Assembly: GCA_016630905.1 (NCBI GenBank)
Contig: WBMQ01000005.1
Span: 620,001-684,000 of the forward strand
Direction: 5' to 3'
DNA from: Capillidium heterosporum
Taxonomy: Eukaryota; Entomophthoromycota; Entomophthoromycetes; Entomophthorales; Capillidiaceae
DNA length: 64,000 nt
Part shown: piece after piece, positions 1-11,447 of the stretch
How positions within the stretch are numbered: the first letter of the stretch is position 1
Layout: every line of letters begins with the position of its first letter
Notes under the pieces: model-generated
What the model saw: the letters and a program-made list of their open reading frames with translations, nothing else
Database searches by the model: none
Told to the model about the DNA's origin: nothing
Made by a program: the position numbers and the translations under genes

Positions 1-711
1 ACGCATATATGGCTCCGAAAATGGGAATAAACCTACCTGTACGAAATCTATTGAATTTTTATAGCTACCTTTTTTGCAAGACAGAAGCCAAAAGAAATGC
101 ATTATTAAATGAGGATGAAGGAATCCTTACTCGTAATCTTTTACATTTGCAGCTAGTTTTAGTTAGGAATGGATATATATTGATGGTCTTTAACTTTATA
201 AGTGACAGCACAGTGCTACAGAAGAATATATTAAAATGCCAATAGTCAACAGAATTGCATCTTATTCATTATGTTGAAAGCCGCTGGCATACACTACACG
301 TATTGTTTAAAAACAGATAAAAAATCAACATTCCATAATTGAAATAATTACCTTAGCAAAAGCTTTATTAGAATGTCAAAGTGTATATAGGAGATAGGAA
401 CAACAGAGATATATATGTCAAAGTCTTTATTAGAGGGAGCGAAGCAGGCAATCAAAAGTTGAACACTTCGGTAATTCTCAAAGGGTTTGGCCAATTAGAG
501 TAAAAGTCTGAAGCAATAACATTCTTTAATTAATTGAATTAATTAAATTTCGTACAGGAATAACCAAAACGAGTGTTCTAAGAACTGCAGAGTCCTGAAA
601 AGTAAATTGCAGAGCTAAATATATAAACAAACTTGAAGTCACCCAAAGTTATATTTAACATCTCGAACTCCAACTTCTTTTAACCTATCTTTAACAAAAC
701 TAATTCAGCAA
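1..711. other. gene-free 5' flank
   Basis: AT-rich DNA. A 78-codon frame begins at base 9 but has no recognisable domain and sits in AT-rich sequence, so I do not call it. The last 100 bases form the promoter of the secreted Lys-rich gene. Confidence 0.5.
616..627 (+). promoter_or_regulatory. TATA-like element of the Lys-rich secreted gene
   Basis: TAAATATATAAAC lies about 90 bp before the ATG at 712. It is followed by a pyrimidine- and A-rich leader, which is typical of a well-expressed fungal gene. Inferred from sequence only. Confidence 0.4.
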
Positions 712-1368
712 ATGCGTTTCACGATCTCCCACGCAATAAGCCTGCTAGTGTTGGCTTTAGTCATCCCATCGATCGAAGGTGAAGTTACTGGTTCCACTGG
801 CACTGTTCTCAAGCTATCCAAGTACCGTAAGGTAACCATCTCCAAGGCCGACGAAGCAACCAAGACTGAGCTTCTGGAGGTCATTGAAAAGTGGGACGGG
901 TCCCAGTACTCCAAAAAGCTACTGGCTAAGATGAAAGCGAAGGCTGAGGCCAAGAAAAAAGAGAATTCCAAATCCAAGGAGACGGAGAAGGAAAAAAAGG
1001 AAAGAGAGAAGAAGGAAAAGGAGGAGAAGGCTAAGAAGGAGAAGGAAGAGAAGGAAAAGAAAGAGAAAAGCGCTAAAGCCAAGAGCTTGAAAAAGAAGAA
1101 GCTCAAGAAGTCTTTGCGACCTGCTCGTATCGCTTACCTCCGACCTCTAAAGCGTAAATCCACTAGGTGGTCTCGATTGGCTGCCCGTAAAGGTAAGTGG
1201 ACCTACGGTGCCATTAGAGTTCAAGACAAGTGTCCCAACAACGTCAAGGTAGGTTCTAAAGTCATCAAGGAGGCTATGAGCAAGGCAGTAAGCTCCGGTA
1301 AGTACTACTCTGTAAACTGCGATGGTGATATCCTGGCTGTTGACAAGCTTTCTAAGAGCAAGAAATAG
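712..1368 (+). CDS. secreted lysine-rich protein, unknown function
   Basis: This is a 218-residue single-exon frame. Residues 1-23 form a clear signal peptide: a short basic start, a hydrophobic core and a small-residue end near IEG. Residues about 75-135 are almost entirely Lys and Glu and read as a long charged helix. The C-terminal third is more ordinary, with a basic patch (RPARIAYLRPLKRK), an aromatic segment (GKWTYGAIRV) and two cysteines that could pair. I recognise no family. An AATAAA-type signal (TTTAATAAACATT) follows the stop, and codon use is GC-richer than the flanks, so the gene looks real. Export of such a cationic protein suggests a cell-wall or extracellular polyanion-binding role, but that is inference. 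Confidence 0.75.
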   Translation: MRFTISHAISLLVLALVIPSIEGEVTGSTGTVLKLSKYRKVTISKADEATKTELLEVIEKWDGSQYSKKLLAKMKAKAEAKKKENSKSKETEKEKKEREKKEKEEKAKKEKEEKEKKEKSAKAKSLKKKKLKKSLRPARIAYLRPLKRKSTRWSRLAARKGKWTYGAIRVQDKCPNNVKVGSKVIKEAMSKAVSSGKYYSVNCDGDILAVDKLSKSKK

Positions 1369-1710
1369 GCCTTCTAACTAATCCATATTTAATAAACATT
1401 ATGTTTTCATATTTAAAGGACTGGTATTACATATATACCTTTTCAAGATATATATTGTTGAAATCAAAAAGGTTTCTGTTGACGAGATGGCCTTTTGGTA
1501 ATACTATAATGATACTCAGTTAAAAATGCATCTTTAAAATATTTAGCACATTATATTCAACATCATATGCCTTTTAAAACTAAAATTCGGAATATAAAAT
1601 AACAAAAAAGAAAATATTTAATATGCTTGATAAATTAGAACTACAGATATAAATAAAAGCTAAGGCCTAGGCACCACTGTTGCTGTTATCGCTGTAGATG
1701 TCAATGTATA

Positions 1711-2686
1711 TTAAAGAATCCTCTCTTCAAAAACGTGTTCAAGCTGGGGTAGATCATAACTTGGCACTACCAAGCTATTTCCCCCCTCAAAGCCATAAGT
1801 AGGAGGCAGTTCGTTAGTTCCGTTTCTAGGAGCAATGCCCATGTTGTTCAAATTGGCTGGTCTATATAAAAAGTCATTCTGACCAAAATTAAATAGAAGT
1901 TGGCAGGGACCGGTTGCATGTAAGGTAGGTGTCAAGTCTAAATACCCGTTGGCATCGGCACTAGGTACGAATTTGTAGGATTTAGTAGTGATACCGTTTC
2001 GTATGAAGATAACTTGGTGTTCTCTCAAGGAGCCTACCATCCCAGTTAAAGAAAGTAGGCAGCCTACACAGTCCCCATTGCGAAAAGGAATGTGATCTTC
2101 CCAACTTACAACGCTACCATCTAGGTGCACTTTACTTTCGTTAACATCTATGGAAACACTTCCAGTGGTGAAGCCTAAATTGAGTTAGTAGTTGAAATAG
2201 TAAAGATGAATCTACCAGGAATAAACAAAGTATCTGAGTTAGGGTTGGCCAGACCTACGTACAAATTGGAATTGGGATTAATGTCTAAAATTTTGACTTC
2301 AAAGTAGCATCGCCCGGTTTTATAGATGGCGTGAGCTACGGTGCCGTTGGCCTGGATTGTACAGAGTTGCACAAAAACTAACCTATCATTGCTTGGCTGA
2401 GTACACGATCCACTAAATTCAAAGTTATTGGGAACGTATACTTGGTGTATACAATTGGTTCAGGTACTACATCAACTGTTTCATTGTTGCTATGATCTAT
2501 TTGGTTGTCTATGTTCCCACCATTGCCATACCTTAATCGGCTGTAGATTATGCAAACAAATATAACCAAGAACAGGGTCAGAATTAGAGATAGAGCACTG
2601 AGCCACATATGACTGAATACCAAGAACCCAACTAGGACTATTACGCCTAGAATGCCTATCGTTAGGGAGAGGCTTTTTTCATCCAT
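1711..2686 (-). CDS. membrane-anchored SPRY protein with PPxY motif (Ssh4/Ear1-like), copy 1, frame-broken
   Basis: Probable adaptor of the Rsp5/Nedd4 ubiquitin ligase at endosome or vacuole membranes, as known for yeast Ssh4 and Ear1. Exon 1 (2686-2216) encodes two hydrophobic segments near the N-terminus, a short linker and the first half of a SPRY domain. A 41-nt intron (2175-2215, branch CTACTAAC, acceptor TTTAG) is at the same place as in copy 2. Exon 2 (2174-1711) completes SPRY with the FNFGQNDF and PANLNNMGIAP blocks and then LPPTYG, a PPxY site. Near 2390 one base is missing relative to copy 2. Adding one base makes the two exons 936 nt, exactly 312 codons. I start at MDEKSL because copy 2 starts at the equivalent Met. 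The frame break may be a base-calling error or early decay. Confidence 0.75.
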
Positions 2687-3185
2687 AATTTTCAAAGATA
2701 TTGAAATAAAAAAAGGTTAATACGTTGGGGTTCAACTACCTACAAATAAATCCCTACTGATATAGTAGTGTTCTAAGCATGTTTTGAGTACTGAAACTGC
2801 TTCCTATTTTAAGATCAGTTAACTTTCTACATGGAAGCCTGTAAAGTTTGGACTTCGTCAAGCTCAAGTATACTTTTGCCCAAAGCACCTTTTCGATGCA
2901 ATAGGAGGGCGCAGTCCATTGTTTTTTATATGTGTTTGCCTACCTTTTCAGATCGGAAAGTTAAATATAGACATATGTTATGCAATGCCAGAAATCCGAT
3001 TGATCAATACACTTTTAAATACTTTTCGTTCCAAAGTCAAAACGTAGATTGTGGCTCCCACCCCCTTGTCTTGGCCAAAGTTTTAATATATCCAATTTTA
3101 GATCCAAATACTATCCTCAAGGATTACACAAAAGTAAATTTATAAGAAGGGTTTTTGTATAAAAAGAACCTAGATAATTTGTCCA

Positions 3186-3262
3186 TATTTGAACTGAGAT
3201 GCGTAAATTCATTATAAACCTATAATGAAAATGTATCAGAATCGACACATCCAGTTCAAATA
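3186..3262 (+). repeat. 77-bp foldback (MITE-like) element, copy A
   Basis: The ends are perfect inverted repeats, TATTTGAACTG and CAGTTCAAATA. A related 77-bp copy lies in the opposite orientation at 5278-5354. TA at each outer edge fits a TA target duplication. Confidence 0.65.
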
Positions 3263-3712
3263 AGGTTAAAACTACTCTGTCTTTTGTATGTGAAGTGGAG
3301 TTTCTACGATCCCACCTTTTCCACTATTAGTAGGGGATTTAAGATACCTTTTATATGTGTACTGATATCATTGATTGAAATCCTAATGTAATGGGCACAC
3401 TACTAGCTAGTTTAGCTTACTAGTAACTGGGAAAGTTTATTGTTAATGTCTAAAGGTTGAGAAGCTATATCTGGTGCTACCATATTTTCTAGTAAGACTG
3501 GTTTAGGTATAAACCAATTTTAAATTGGTGTTGTATTGTATGAGAGGCCTTTAAGTAGTAATTAGAATGGTACTCAAATTATAGATGGGTAGTCTAAAAT
3601 ACTTGGTATACTGTATTCAACGCCATGTCTTTATAGCCAAATTTCGAAATATAATGCAACAAGAAATGTATTTAATACATCGATAAATTAGAACAGCTAC
3701 TATAAATAAAAT

Positions 3713-4752
3713 TCAAGATCCAGGCGCCGCTGTCGTTGTTGCTGTTGTAGATGCCGGCGTATACTCAGGAGCCCTTCCATTAGAAACTTGATCAAGTTGC
3801 TGTAAACTATAAGCTGGTACCACCAAACTATTTCCTCCTTCAACGCCATAAGTAGGAGGCAGTTCGTTAGTTCCGTTTCTAGGAGCAATGCCCATGTTGT
3901 TCAAATTGGCTGGTCTATATAAAAAGTCATTTTGACCAAAATTAAATAGAAGCTGGCAGGGACCGGTTGCATGTAAGGTAGGTGTCAGGTCTAAATACCC
4001 GTCGGCATCTGCTTTAGGAACAAACTTGTAGGATTTGGCAACAAGCCCATTGCGTATGAAGGTAACTTGATAGCTCTTCAAGGAGCCTACAACCCCAGTT
4101 ATGGAAAATAGACAACCCACACAATCTCCACTACGGAAGGGGATGGTATCCTCCCAACTTATAGCAGTGCCGTTCAAGTGGACCTTTCCTTCGTTAGCAT
4201 CTATGGAGACACTTCCAGCGGTAAAGCCTAAGCTGAGTTAGTAGTTGAAAAGTAAGTAGAGGGTTTACCTGGAATGAAGGAGATGTCTGGGTTGGGATCG
4301 GCTAGACCAATGTACAAATTGGAGCTGGGATCGATATCCAAAATTTTGACTTCAAAGTAGCATCGCCCATTCTTGTTGAAGACATGAGCCAAGTTATCAT
4401 TAGCTTGGATCGTACACGGTTTTACGAAAACCAGACTATCTTCACCTTGGCTGAGTACACAATCTACCAAGTTTAAAGTGATTGGAAAGGTATACTTCAC
4501 ATCTACTAATATTTGGGGCGCTATACCAATAACTTCTTGGACTTCTTGATTAACCTGATCCTCTTGGCTGTCCGAGTTCTCATCTTTACCATACTTTATA
4601 CGATTGTAGATCTGATATACGATCATCCCAACTATAACAATCGTCAAAATTAATGAGGGAATGTGAAACCACTTATGACCAAACACGAAAAACCCAACTA
4701 GAATGGAGATACATAATAGGATTAATGTTGTGAAGAAGCGTCTGTTATCCAT
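3713..4752 (-). CDS. membrane-anchored SPRY protein with PPxY motif (Ssh4/Ear1-like), copy 2
   Basis: Intact paralogue of the gene at 1711-2686. Exon 1 is 4752-4269, a 41-nt intron is 4228-4268 (GTAAAC, branch CTACTAAC, acceptor CTTAG), and exon 2 is 4227-3713, giving 332 residues. Residues about 7-25 and 30-49 are hydrophobic and probably span the membrane. An acidic, Gln-rich linker follows, then a SPRY domain (GRCYFEVKILD early, FNFGQNDF late). The C-terminal tail carries LPPTYG, which matches the WW-binding PPxY consensus, and a Thr/Ala-rich end. The order transmembrane-SPRY-PPxY is that of yeast Ssh4/Ear1, which bring Rsp5 to membrane cargo for vacuolar sorting. Tandem duplication with copy 1 is evident from intron position and protein identity. 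Confidence 0.85.
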
Positions 4753-5767
4753 GGCTATTGAGAAAATTAAGTAGAAGGTAATTGCAAAGTTGAAGGTTCA
4801 ACCATCTATATATATCTCTACTGTCTCGATAGCGTTCGAAAGGACTTTGAACCATTAATGCATCTCCTAATTTAGGATCCATTAACCTTCTAAATAGAAG
4901 TCTTCAAAATTGGAACTTTACTCAAACCTCCAGTAGGTTTCAACTCAGTACTTTTAAAAGTGATGAGAAGACGCGGCCAATTACTACTCTGGTCAGAATT
5001 TATCACTTCAAACTTTCAGCAATATTTAAGTGATTTGAAGTTATAGATTTCGAGCAGAATAGTAGTTTTTATACATTTGAACTTTTTCAAGAAGAGAAGC
5101 TAAATATAAATGAATATTATGCAACATCAGATATCAGATTGCTAAATATACTCTTATTTGTATCAGTATTTTAAAGTCTTTGTTGAGTTGGTCTCCGCCT
5201 TTAAGCTCTTGGCCAAAGCTTTAGGTGGTCACTTTGAATCGATCCAACAACTCAAAAAATTCAAAGACCTGTAATCTTATTTAAACTGGATGTATCAATT
5301 TTAATATATCTTTGATATAAGTTTGTAATGAATTTACGCATCCCAGTTCAAATACAAGTAAGGAAGGACCCAATAAAAGAAGAGTTTCGTATAAGAAAAA
5401 CTTCGTTTAGAAAGACTGCTCAACTTAAATGTGACGAATTCTTACAATTTCTCAACACTTAGATCGTGGCTTTGGATACAAAGCTTTTGTTACCTTTCAT
5501 CTGAGACTCCTTCCTGCAAAGAGTCTTCTCTAGAAATGTCAACCCTTTAATTTTATAGATATCAACTTGAGTTATTAAATCTTCAAAATGAATTAATATA
5601 TATTAACATAAAATATAGAGTTAAATATCTAGTAAAATATTGCTAGAAAAGTTAATCTAAATTTCAACTACAAACTACTATAAAAATATGGTTTACAACA
5701 ATTAAAGTACTTTACTAATTTACTACATTAACTATAACAATATGGATATATTCTACCTACATCCACA
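4753..5767. other. duplicated upstream region of SPRY copy 2
   Basis: No gene seen. About 4860-5230 resembles the region upstream of copy 1 (for example, both hold a TATGCAA(C/T)(A/G) run followed by TTGGCCAAAG), so the duplication included several hundred bases of 5' flank. It ends with the inverted foldback repeat at 5278-5354. Confidence 0.5.
5278..5354 (-). repeat. 77-bp foldback (MITE-like) element, copy B
   Basis: Same length as copy A and inverted relative to it. The terminal arms are TATTTAAACTGG and CAGTTCAAATA, and the core GATGCGTAAATTCATTA is shared. Confidence 0.65.
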
Positions 5768-6359
5768 TTAAAAGCTAACTAGTAGAGGAGTTAGGCTAAA
5801 CTTCAATGTCATATCGTTATTTGATACCTGAGTGCTCAACTGAGTACCTGATTGGGTATTGGATTGAGTATTGCTGTTACCATACTGACTATTATTAGTG
5901 TTGTTGAAAGTCAACATAGTCGTGTTGGAATAAGAGTCGGATGAAACACTCAACTTGGGGAAACCTTCCATCAGCATGGTATCGAAATCTTTAGTAAGCC
6001 GTATTCTTCTCCGCACCTCTTCTAAAGTTTGGATGGGTTCTAGATGAGGGTCAAAAGAATAGTTAACATTGGAAGTACTATCTGTAAAATAAGTATCGTT
6101 GATTACGTCGGCGTTGGCTTTTTTAATGTTAGTAAGATTGTTGGCATTGAACGCATAACTCTCGAAACTTCCAACATGTTGGCCTATAATAACTAAAAAG
6201 TCAGTTTATGGCGATGAAGAAGGTACCACTTATAATGTTGAGTTCCATGGAAGGTTCTTCGACCAAGGAGTCGCTACTTGAAAACCTTTCGCAGAGTATC
6301 AGGCTGTACATGTGGACTCTAGTACATCGGAACGACAAGATGCTTCTACAGAAGGCCAT
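5768..6359 (-). CDS. unknown two-exon protein
   Basis: A minus-strand frame is open from 6192 to 5768 and begins just inside a splice acceptor. Joined to an upstream frame by a 34-nt intron (6193-6226, GTACCT to TTTTTAG) it gives 185 residues in phase. A second acceptor nine bases further (TATTATAG) would remove three residues. The start may be the ATG at 6359 or the internal one at 6248. The protein has a mixed central region (PHLEPIQTLEEVRRRIRLTK) and an Asn/Gln/Ser/Thr-rich tail. I recognise no family. Coding character is best for exon 2; the N-terminal part is uncertain. Confidence 0.45.
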
Positions 6360-6419
6360 TTTAAATTTCAAATTCAAATGCTGTATTCTCTTTTCGATTC
6401 TTTATATACCCTGATTTAC

Positions 6420-7223
6420 AAATGAACAGCTTTATAATCATTATAGAGTTTCAAATATAAGTCTATCCTATTGTAAGTTTATTCTATTGTATTAAATAGT
6501 GGCTGAGAGTTAGTTATAATCTATCGATATTACTAGCTGGAATTTGAAGCCTATATTTACCTTTTTTGTTAATAGTGTAGGCTCGATCGGTCCAAGCTCT
6601 TTAGGTCTTGGAGCTAACCAGTCAGTCGGTAACTAGGTGGATTTGTTATAGAAGCTTGGTATAGGAGATTCATTCCATAAATTCATTAAGCTTTTGCCAA
6701 AAAACCCAGAGTAGGTGACTTTACTTTCAAATAGACACATTGCTACTTTTCCTAGATTCTATACTAAATATAATGTATAAATAGCTTAAATTAAGCCTAG
6801 GGTAGTCAATAATAAGAACCTACAAGTATTACTTTGAAAGCTTTTTCAAGTGTAGTAATCGTATTATATTGACTTATATAATTGATATAAAGTATTTTAA
6901 ATTAAGTTTGGGCTAATAAGTGATAGGAATTTGCAAGTATTGTTTTACTAGACTTTAGATATACTATTATGTTTAGTTCTATCAGTTACTAAAAATCTTG
7001 AAAATATAGCTTATTAAAGTAGAAATAATTTGTATTTCGTAGATAGGAAAATTCATAGTTTTTACATTTACATCTTTTAAATATCCATAGAACTAAATTT
7101 ACCTAATACCTATAGCATCTTACTTATACAATATACACATACCAACAAAATTTGAAAGTCAAATACAAATCTAAAAAAACAAATTTTAATCCCTTGCTAT
7201 TGATTCAATTCAGTCATTCCTAT
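6420..7223. other. gene-free spacer
   Basis: AT-rich sequence with no supported gene, carrying the 3' flank of HIS4. Nothing further seen. Confidence 0.5.
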
Positions 7224-9930
7224 CTAAAGTCCAAGTCTTACTTTGACAGCGTTAGCATGAGCATCTAAAGTCTCCACTTCAGCTAATCGAATGACGGTGG
7301 GTCCTAAAAGCTTTAAGCCCTCCTCAGTTAAATACTGTGAAGTAATCGGTTTGGTAAAGGTACTTAAACTGACGCCACCATACATTCTTGCATATCCATA
7401 AGTGGGTAAGGTGTGGTTGGTACCAGAAGCGTAATCGCCACAACTTTCAGGTGAGTAATGTCCTAAGAACACCGAACCGGCGTGCTGGATCTTAGGTAGT
7501 AAAGCGTGGGGGTCGGAAACCTGCAGGATGAGGTGCTCGGAGGCGTAGTCGTTGGCAAACTGGACAGCCTCGTCCATATTGGTAGTCTGGATGTGGAAGC
7601 TGTGACGTAAAGATTGGGCGACGATGTCCTTACGTGGCAGTACACTCGCTTGCCTGTGGATAGCTTTGTCGATAGGCAATTAATTGGGCAGGGGCTGAGA
7701 TCAACAGTGACTAAAACGGCTTGAGAATCGGGGCCATGCTCAGCTTGAGAAAGTAAGTCGGATGCCACAAACTCGGGGTTGGCCGACTTGTCGGCGACAA
7801 CTAAAACTTCACTGGGTCCAGCCGGCATGTCGATGGAAACCATGGCTGAGACCTCGTTCTGCAGAAGCATCTTGGCACAAGTTACATACTGGTTGCCAGG
7901 TCCGCAAATCTTGTCGACCTTAGGAACGGTTTCAGTACCATAGGCCATAGCAGCTACGGCTTGGGCGCCTCCAGCTAGGACGAGGTGAGTAGCTCCAACT
8001 TTATGAGCGACGTAGACTACCTCAGGGGCTACCGAACCATCTTTACGGGGTGGCGTAGCGATGACGATCTGTTGACAGCCAGGCTACAGCGGCAGGGATA
8101 CCCAACATCAAGGCGGTCGATGGTAGGACGGCTGTACCACCTGGTACGTAGAGGCCAACCCGCTGGATGGGTCGTTGGAAGCGAGTGCAGGTGACACCGG
8201 GCATGACTTCAACTGTTAACTCCTTCTCGACCTGAGCATTGTGGAACTTGAAGATGTTGTCATAGGCCTGGTCGATGGCCGCTTTAACCGACTCCTCGAC
8301 GATCATGAGGCTGGCAGCGAAGGGCGCCACTAAAGTCGGGCATTCGAGATCGACACCATCAAATTTAGAAGTAAATTCGAGGAGAGCACTGTCGCCTCGG
8401 TGCTTAACTTCGCTGATGATAGGTTCGACACGGCTGGTGATCTCCTTGGCAGCTAAGATGGGGCGTTGCAACAGGCTCAATCGTTCATTCTCAGAAATCT
8501 CAGCGAGGTTGAAAGTCTGCACCTCGTACAGTTCGGGTGTAGGTGGCACGGCAGCTTGAGTAGCCGGCGGGATGGGTGGAGTTTGGAAGTTTGTGAGTAC
8601 AGGAGGGTTATCCGTATGTTTGAACGAGGATGGTACCGAGTTGGGAGGATGGGGTTTGGCATCGCCGGGACGACGGGTTACTTTCAAAGCCTTGAGTTCC
8701 AGGTTGGCTTGAATGTCAGCCAAAGTTACACCAACCGAAGCACATTTGACAAGGGCAAAGTACAAAAGGTCGGCTGCCTCCCAGGCAACGTCATCACGAG
8801 TCTCGGCTTGGCAAAGTTCACCGGCTTCCTCCATAAGCTTAGAAGCTAGGAGGTCGGAATCAGTGAAGAGTCGGTGAGTGTAAGAACCTTCGGGAGCAGC
8901 CTTTTTACGACTGAAAATCGTACGTTCGAGCTCAACTAAACCGTTACCTAATCCATTACCAAAGCAGGTCAGCGTATCGTTGTGGCAGAAACCTAGCTTG
9001 ACTTAGTACTATAAAATAGAAATAAACTTACCTTTTCCACCTTGGTTGACGGTAAAACGTAATGTATCGCTATCACAGTCAAAATCCACCTTGAGTAGCT
9101 CCTGCGTATTCCCTGAACTTTCACCCTTTAACCAAAGGCCTCGTTTCCTGGAGTGGTAGTAACCCTTCTTGCTCTTGATCGAATGGCAGATAGATTCAGC
9201 TGAAGAGTAGCATAGACCTAGAAGTGTACCCATGGAATCTACGACGCAGGTAGTAAATAGGCCGTCGGAACGGTCCGTTGTCAAAGTAGCTAACAGCGCA
9301 TCGACAAGATCCAAACTCTTGGTTTCGCCGTTGTGAGCATCAGTTCCAAGCTGAAAGAAAGTTACTAGTGACCATAACTCGCACGTTCGATTTATTGAGG
9401 TAGTGAATCTGGTTAGCAGTTGGTGGGAGCTGGAGCAGGTTAACTAGCCTATCGCCTTTATAGTTCAACTCCTGTAACATCTTTAAAATCTCTTCTACTA
9501 CGATATCTTGGTTTGTAGTTGAAGTTGAAAACACTATACTTGATACATGGTCCTTAGTCTGAGCTAAAAACGAAGGTAACTCTTCCTTCAACTCTTCGTA
9601 GTTGACAACTAACCCTACTCTAGACTTGTCAAAACTCAGTTTGTGCTGATAAAAGTCCTGTAAATTGGTCTCGTTGACGCTGAAGTAGACTTTCTTAAAT
9701 CCTAGGTCTAGTAAATTCAGGGCAAGATCCAGGTAGGTGATTTCAAGATTTAAGCTGAGGTTAGGGCGGTTCTTCAAAGTCTGTAGTTTAGCTACAATCT
9801 TTGCCGATGCTTCGACGTCGATGTTGAAAGGTAATTCGATCAACGTTTCGCATAGCAAATTTAGGTAGCTTAACGACCCTCCTTGGTCCAAGTCTTGAAG
9901 TTGCGCGTATTTGATCGTCGGCAGTAGCAT
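7224..9930 (-). CDS. HIS4: trifunctional histidine biosynthesis protein HIS4, with four frame breaks
   Basis: Fused phosphoribosyl-AMP cyclohydrolase, phosphoribosyl-ATP pyrophosphatase and histidinol dehydrogenase, covering steps 2, 3, 9 and 10 of histidine synthesis. The order matches yeast His4: an N-terminal region from the ATG at 9930; the cyclohydrolase ([25 protein letters not shown], then a C-terminal part across the intron); the pyrophosphatase ([27 protein letters not shown]); and the dehydrogenase ([39 protein letters not shown]). A 39-nt intron (8993-9031, GTAAGT, TACTAAG, CTAG) is well supported because splicing restores a conserved GFCHND segment. Frame changes occur near 9354-9360, 8081, 7690 and 7674, each one base too many. 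Removing four bases and the intron leaves 2664 nt, exactly 888 codons. The protein is otherwise well conserved, so an intact functional gene with base-calling errors is likely. Confidence 0.92.
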
Positions 9931-11447
9931 TCTTATTGTCTTGATGAAAGTGTTTTAAAAAAAGGTTTGGGCTTGATCCTTAAACTAAACGTGGCTATGT
10001 TATAATTTCAGCCTTGCTCATGTCATTGTGATTCAAATTGAGTTTAGTTGAAGTTATAAGTTGTTCCTAAATTGGGATATATTTGAGCAAAATCAATTAG
10101 GTAAAATTTTTGGCACATATATCATTCTCTCCTGAAATCCTAACCTGCTAGACTTTCAATTTGCTGAAAATTGAAATAATTACGATTTGGTGATAAAGAC
10201 TAAAGTGTATAAAATTCTTATCATCAAGAGCAGCTAAATAGAAGATAAAAATCTTTGAGATTATCTAAATATAGCTTAGACTTATAGTGGCAAGAACCTT
10301 TGTTGGTCTGGACGGACAGGTTCGGATAATAGAATTGTAGTGAGTCAGGCTCCTATACCACCTTGAAAAAATTTGCTACAGCTGATAATGACTTTAAATC
10401 CTTAAGGGACACCTAAATCTAAGCACGTTCATAAACCTTATAATGTAAATGACAGCTAACTGGTACAGCATAGATTAATATATCAGAATAAATTTGAAAT
10501 ATATCACCCATTAATCGCTACCCTCAACTCCTTTAGAAAAAATATTTATATAGACTTGTTCCATACTTGATATCAGACAAGTACTAGGTAATGTCGGTAC
10601 AGTTGTGTAATGGTAAAGGCAGTTTTAATGGAGATATTTAAATGTCAAGGGTAGCACTATCAAAGCTGAATCATTTAGAAGGTATCTGGTTTACGAACCG
10701 TTGTTGAAATGACCACAAAATATTTTGAGATGTAGCCAAGCGTATATTAACCAAGGCAGTAATTATATAGCTTTATACTTTGGAATAAATATAATCATTA
10801 GTTTTGTATATACTTTGTAAACTTCAACAGTTCTAGTTTTATATCTTGCGGCACTGCAATAAACTACCGATCCAAATTCGATTGGGTTAAGATATAGCTG
10901 GTTTCATTATATTCTTCTTCCTACAGTCTATATAGGGCTCTAGCCATGGCTTATATAAAAGCAATGGTACCAACTTATTTTCGATATAGGTGGAGTCCTA
11001 CTTGCATTTTATAAGGCATCCTTTACATTTTTCCAGCAACCAGTAGTTATTTTACTGGTTGCCGAAAGCAGGTGGTTAAAAGAGACTACTTTGATCGGGA
11101 TCTTTCACTTAGTTCATTGAAATATTGCTGGAGGTTTGGGGTGAAAGATTTCAACCAAAGTGGGATTGACCAGCACAGTCGATTCAAGGTAATTTGCCAG
11201 AAATTGAAGTTGGAAATTAGCAATTTCCAAAATGGTATTGTAGATACATAACTACAACAAATTATATTGAATTTACTGTAAATCAAATTGATAAAAATGT
11301 GATGTACCGAAAATCAACATTCTCATAAGATATACAGGTATATCTCGGTAATATCTAAAATTATAACATAGACATAATGACACTATCGACAACTTATATA
11401 AACATCCCCACTCTAAGAATACATCAAATTATAATTCCAACAATAAA
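9931..11447. other. gene-free spacer
   Basis: AT-rich. A short 66-codon minus-strand frame (11086-11286) has no domain and is not called. The end of the stretch is the promoter of the small secreted gene. Confidence 0.5.
11394..11402 (+). promoter_or_regulatory. TATA box of the small secreted gene
   Basis: TTATATAAA lies about 50 bp before the ATG at 11448, a common fungal arrangement. Confidence 0.45.

Noticed and set aside
9-245. 78-codon frame at the window start
   Set aside because: No recognisable domain and codon use like the AT-rich spacers. It could be an end of a gene beyond the window, but nothing supports that.
2831-3145. 104-codon plus-strand frame upstream of SPRY 1
   Set aside because: The duplicated counterpart upstream of SPRY 2 keeps the DNA similarity but not the frame, so it is non-coding.
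6208-6414. 68-codon plus-strand frame
   Set aside because: It is antisense to the first exon of the unknown two-exon gene and has no start context or domain.
8070-8088. A 19-nt GTAGCC...CAACAG 'intron' in HIS4
   Set aside because: It would fit the frame but delete conserved residues (VAGCQQ) and is too short for splicing. One extra base explains the data better.
9340-9375. A 15-nt GTAACTTTCTTTCAG 'intron' in HIS4
   Set aside because: Its removal keeps the wrong frame and leads to a stop. A 22- or 28-nt intron ending at the same AG would fit the frame but has a GTCACT or GTTATG donor unlike the others; one extra T in TTTCTTT is simpler.
11086-11286. 66-codon minus-strand frame before the small secreted gene
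   Set aside because: Composition is like intergenic DNA and no conserved feature is visible.
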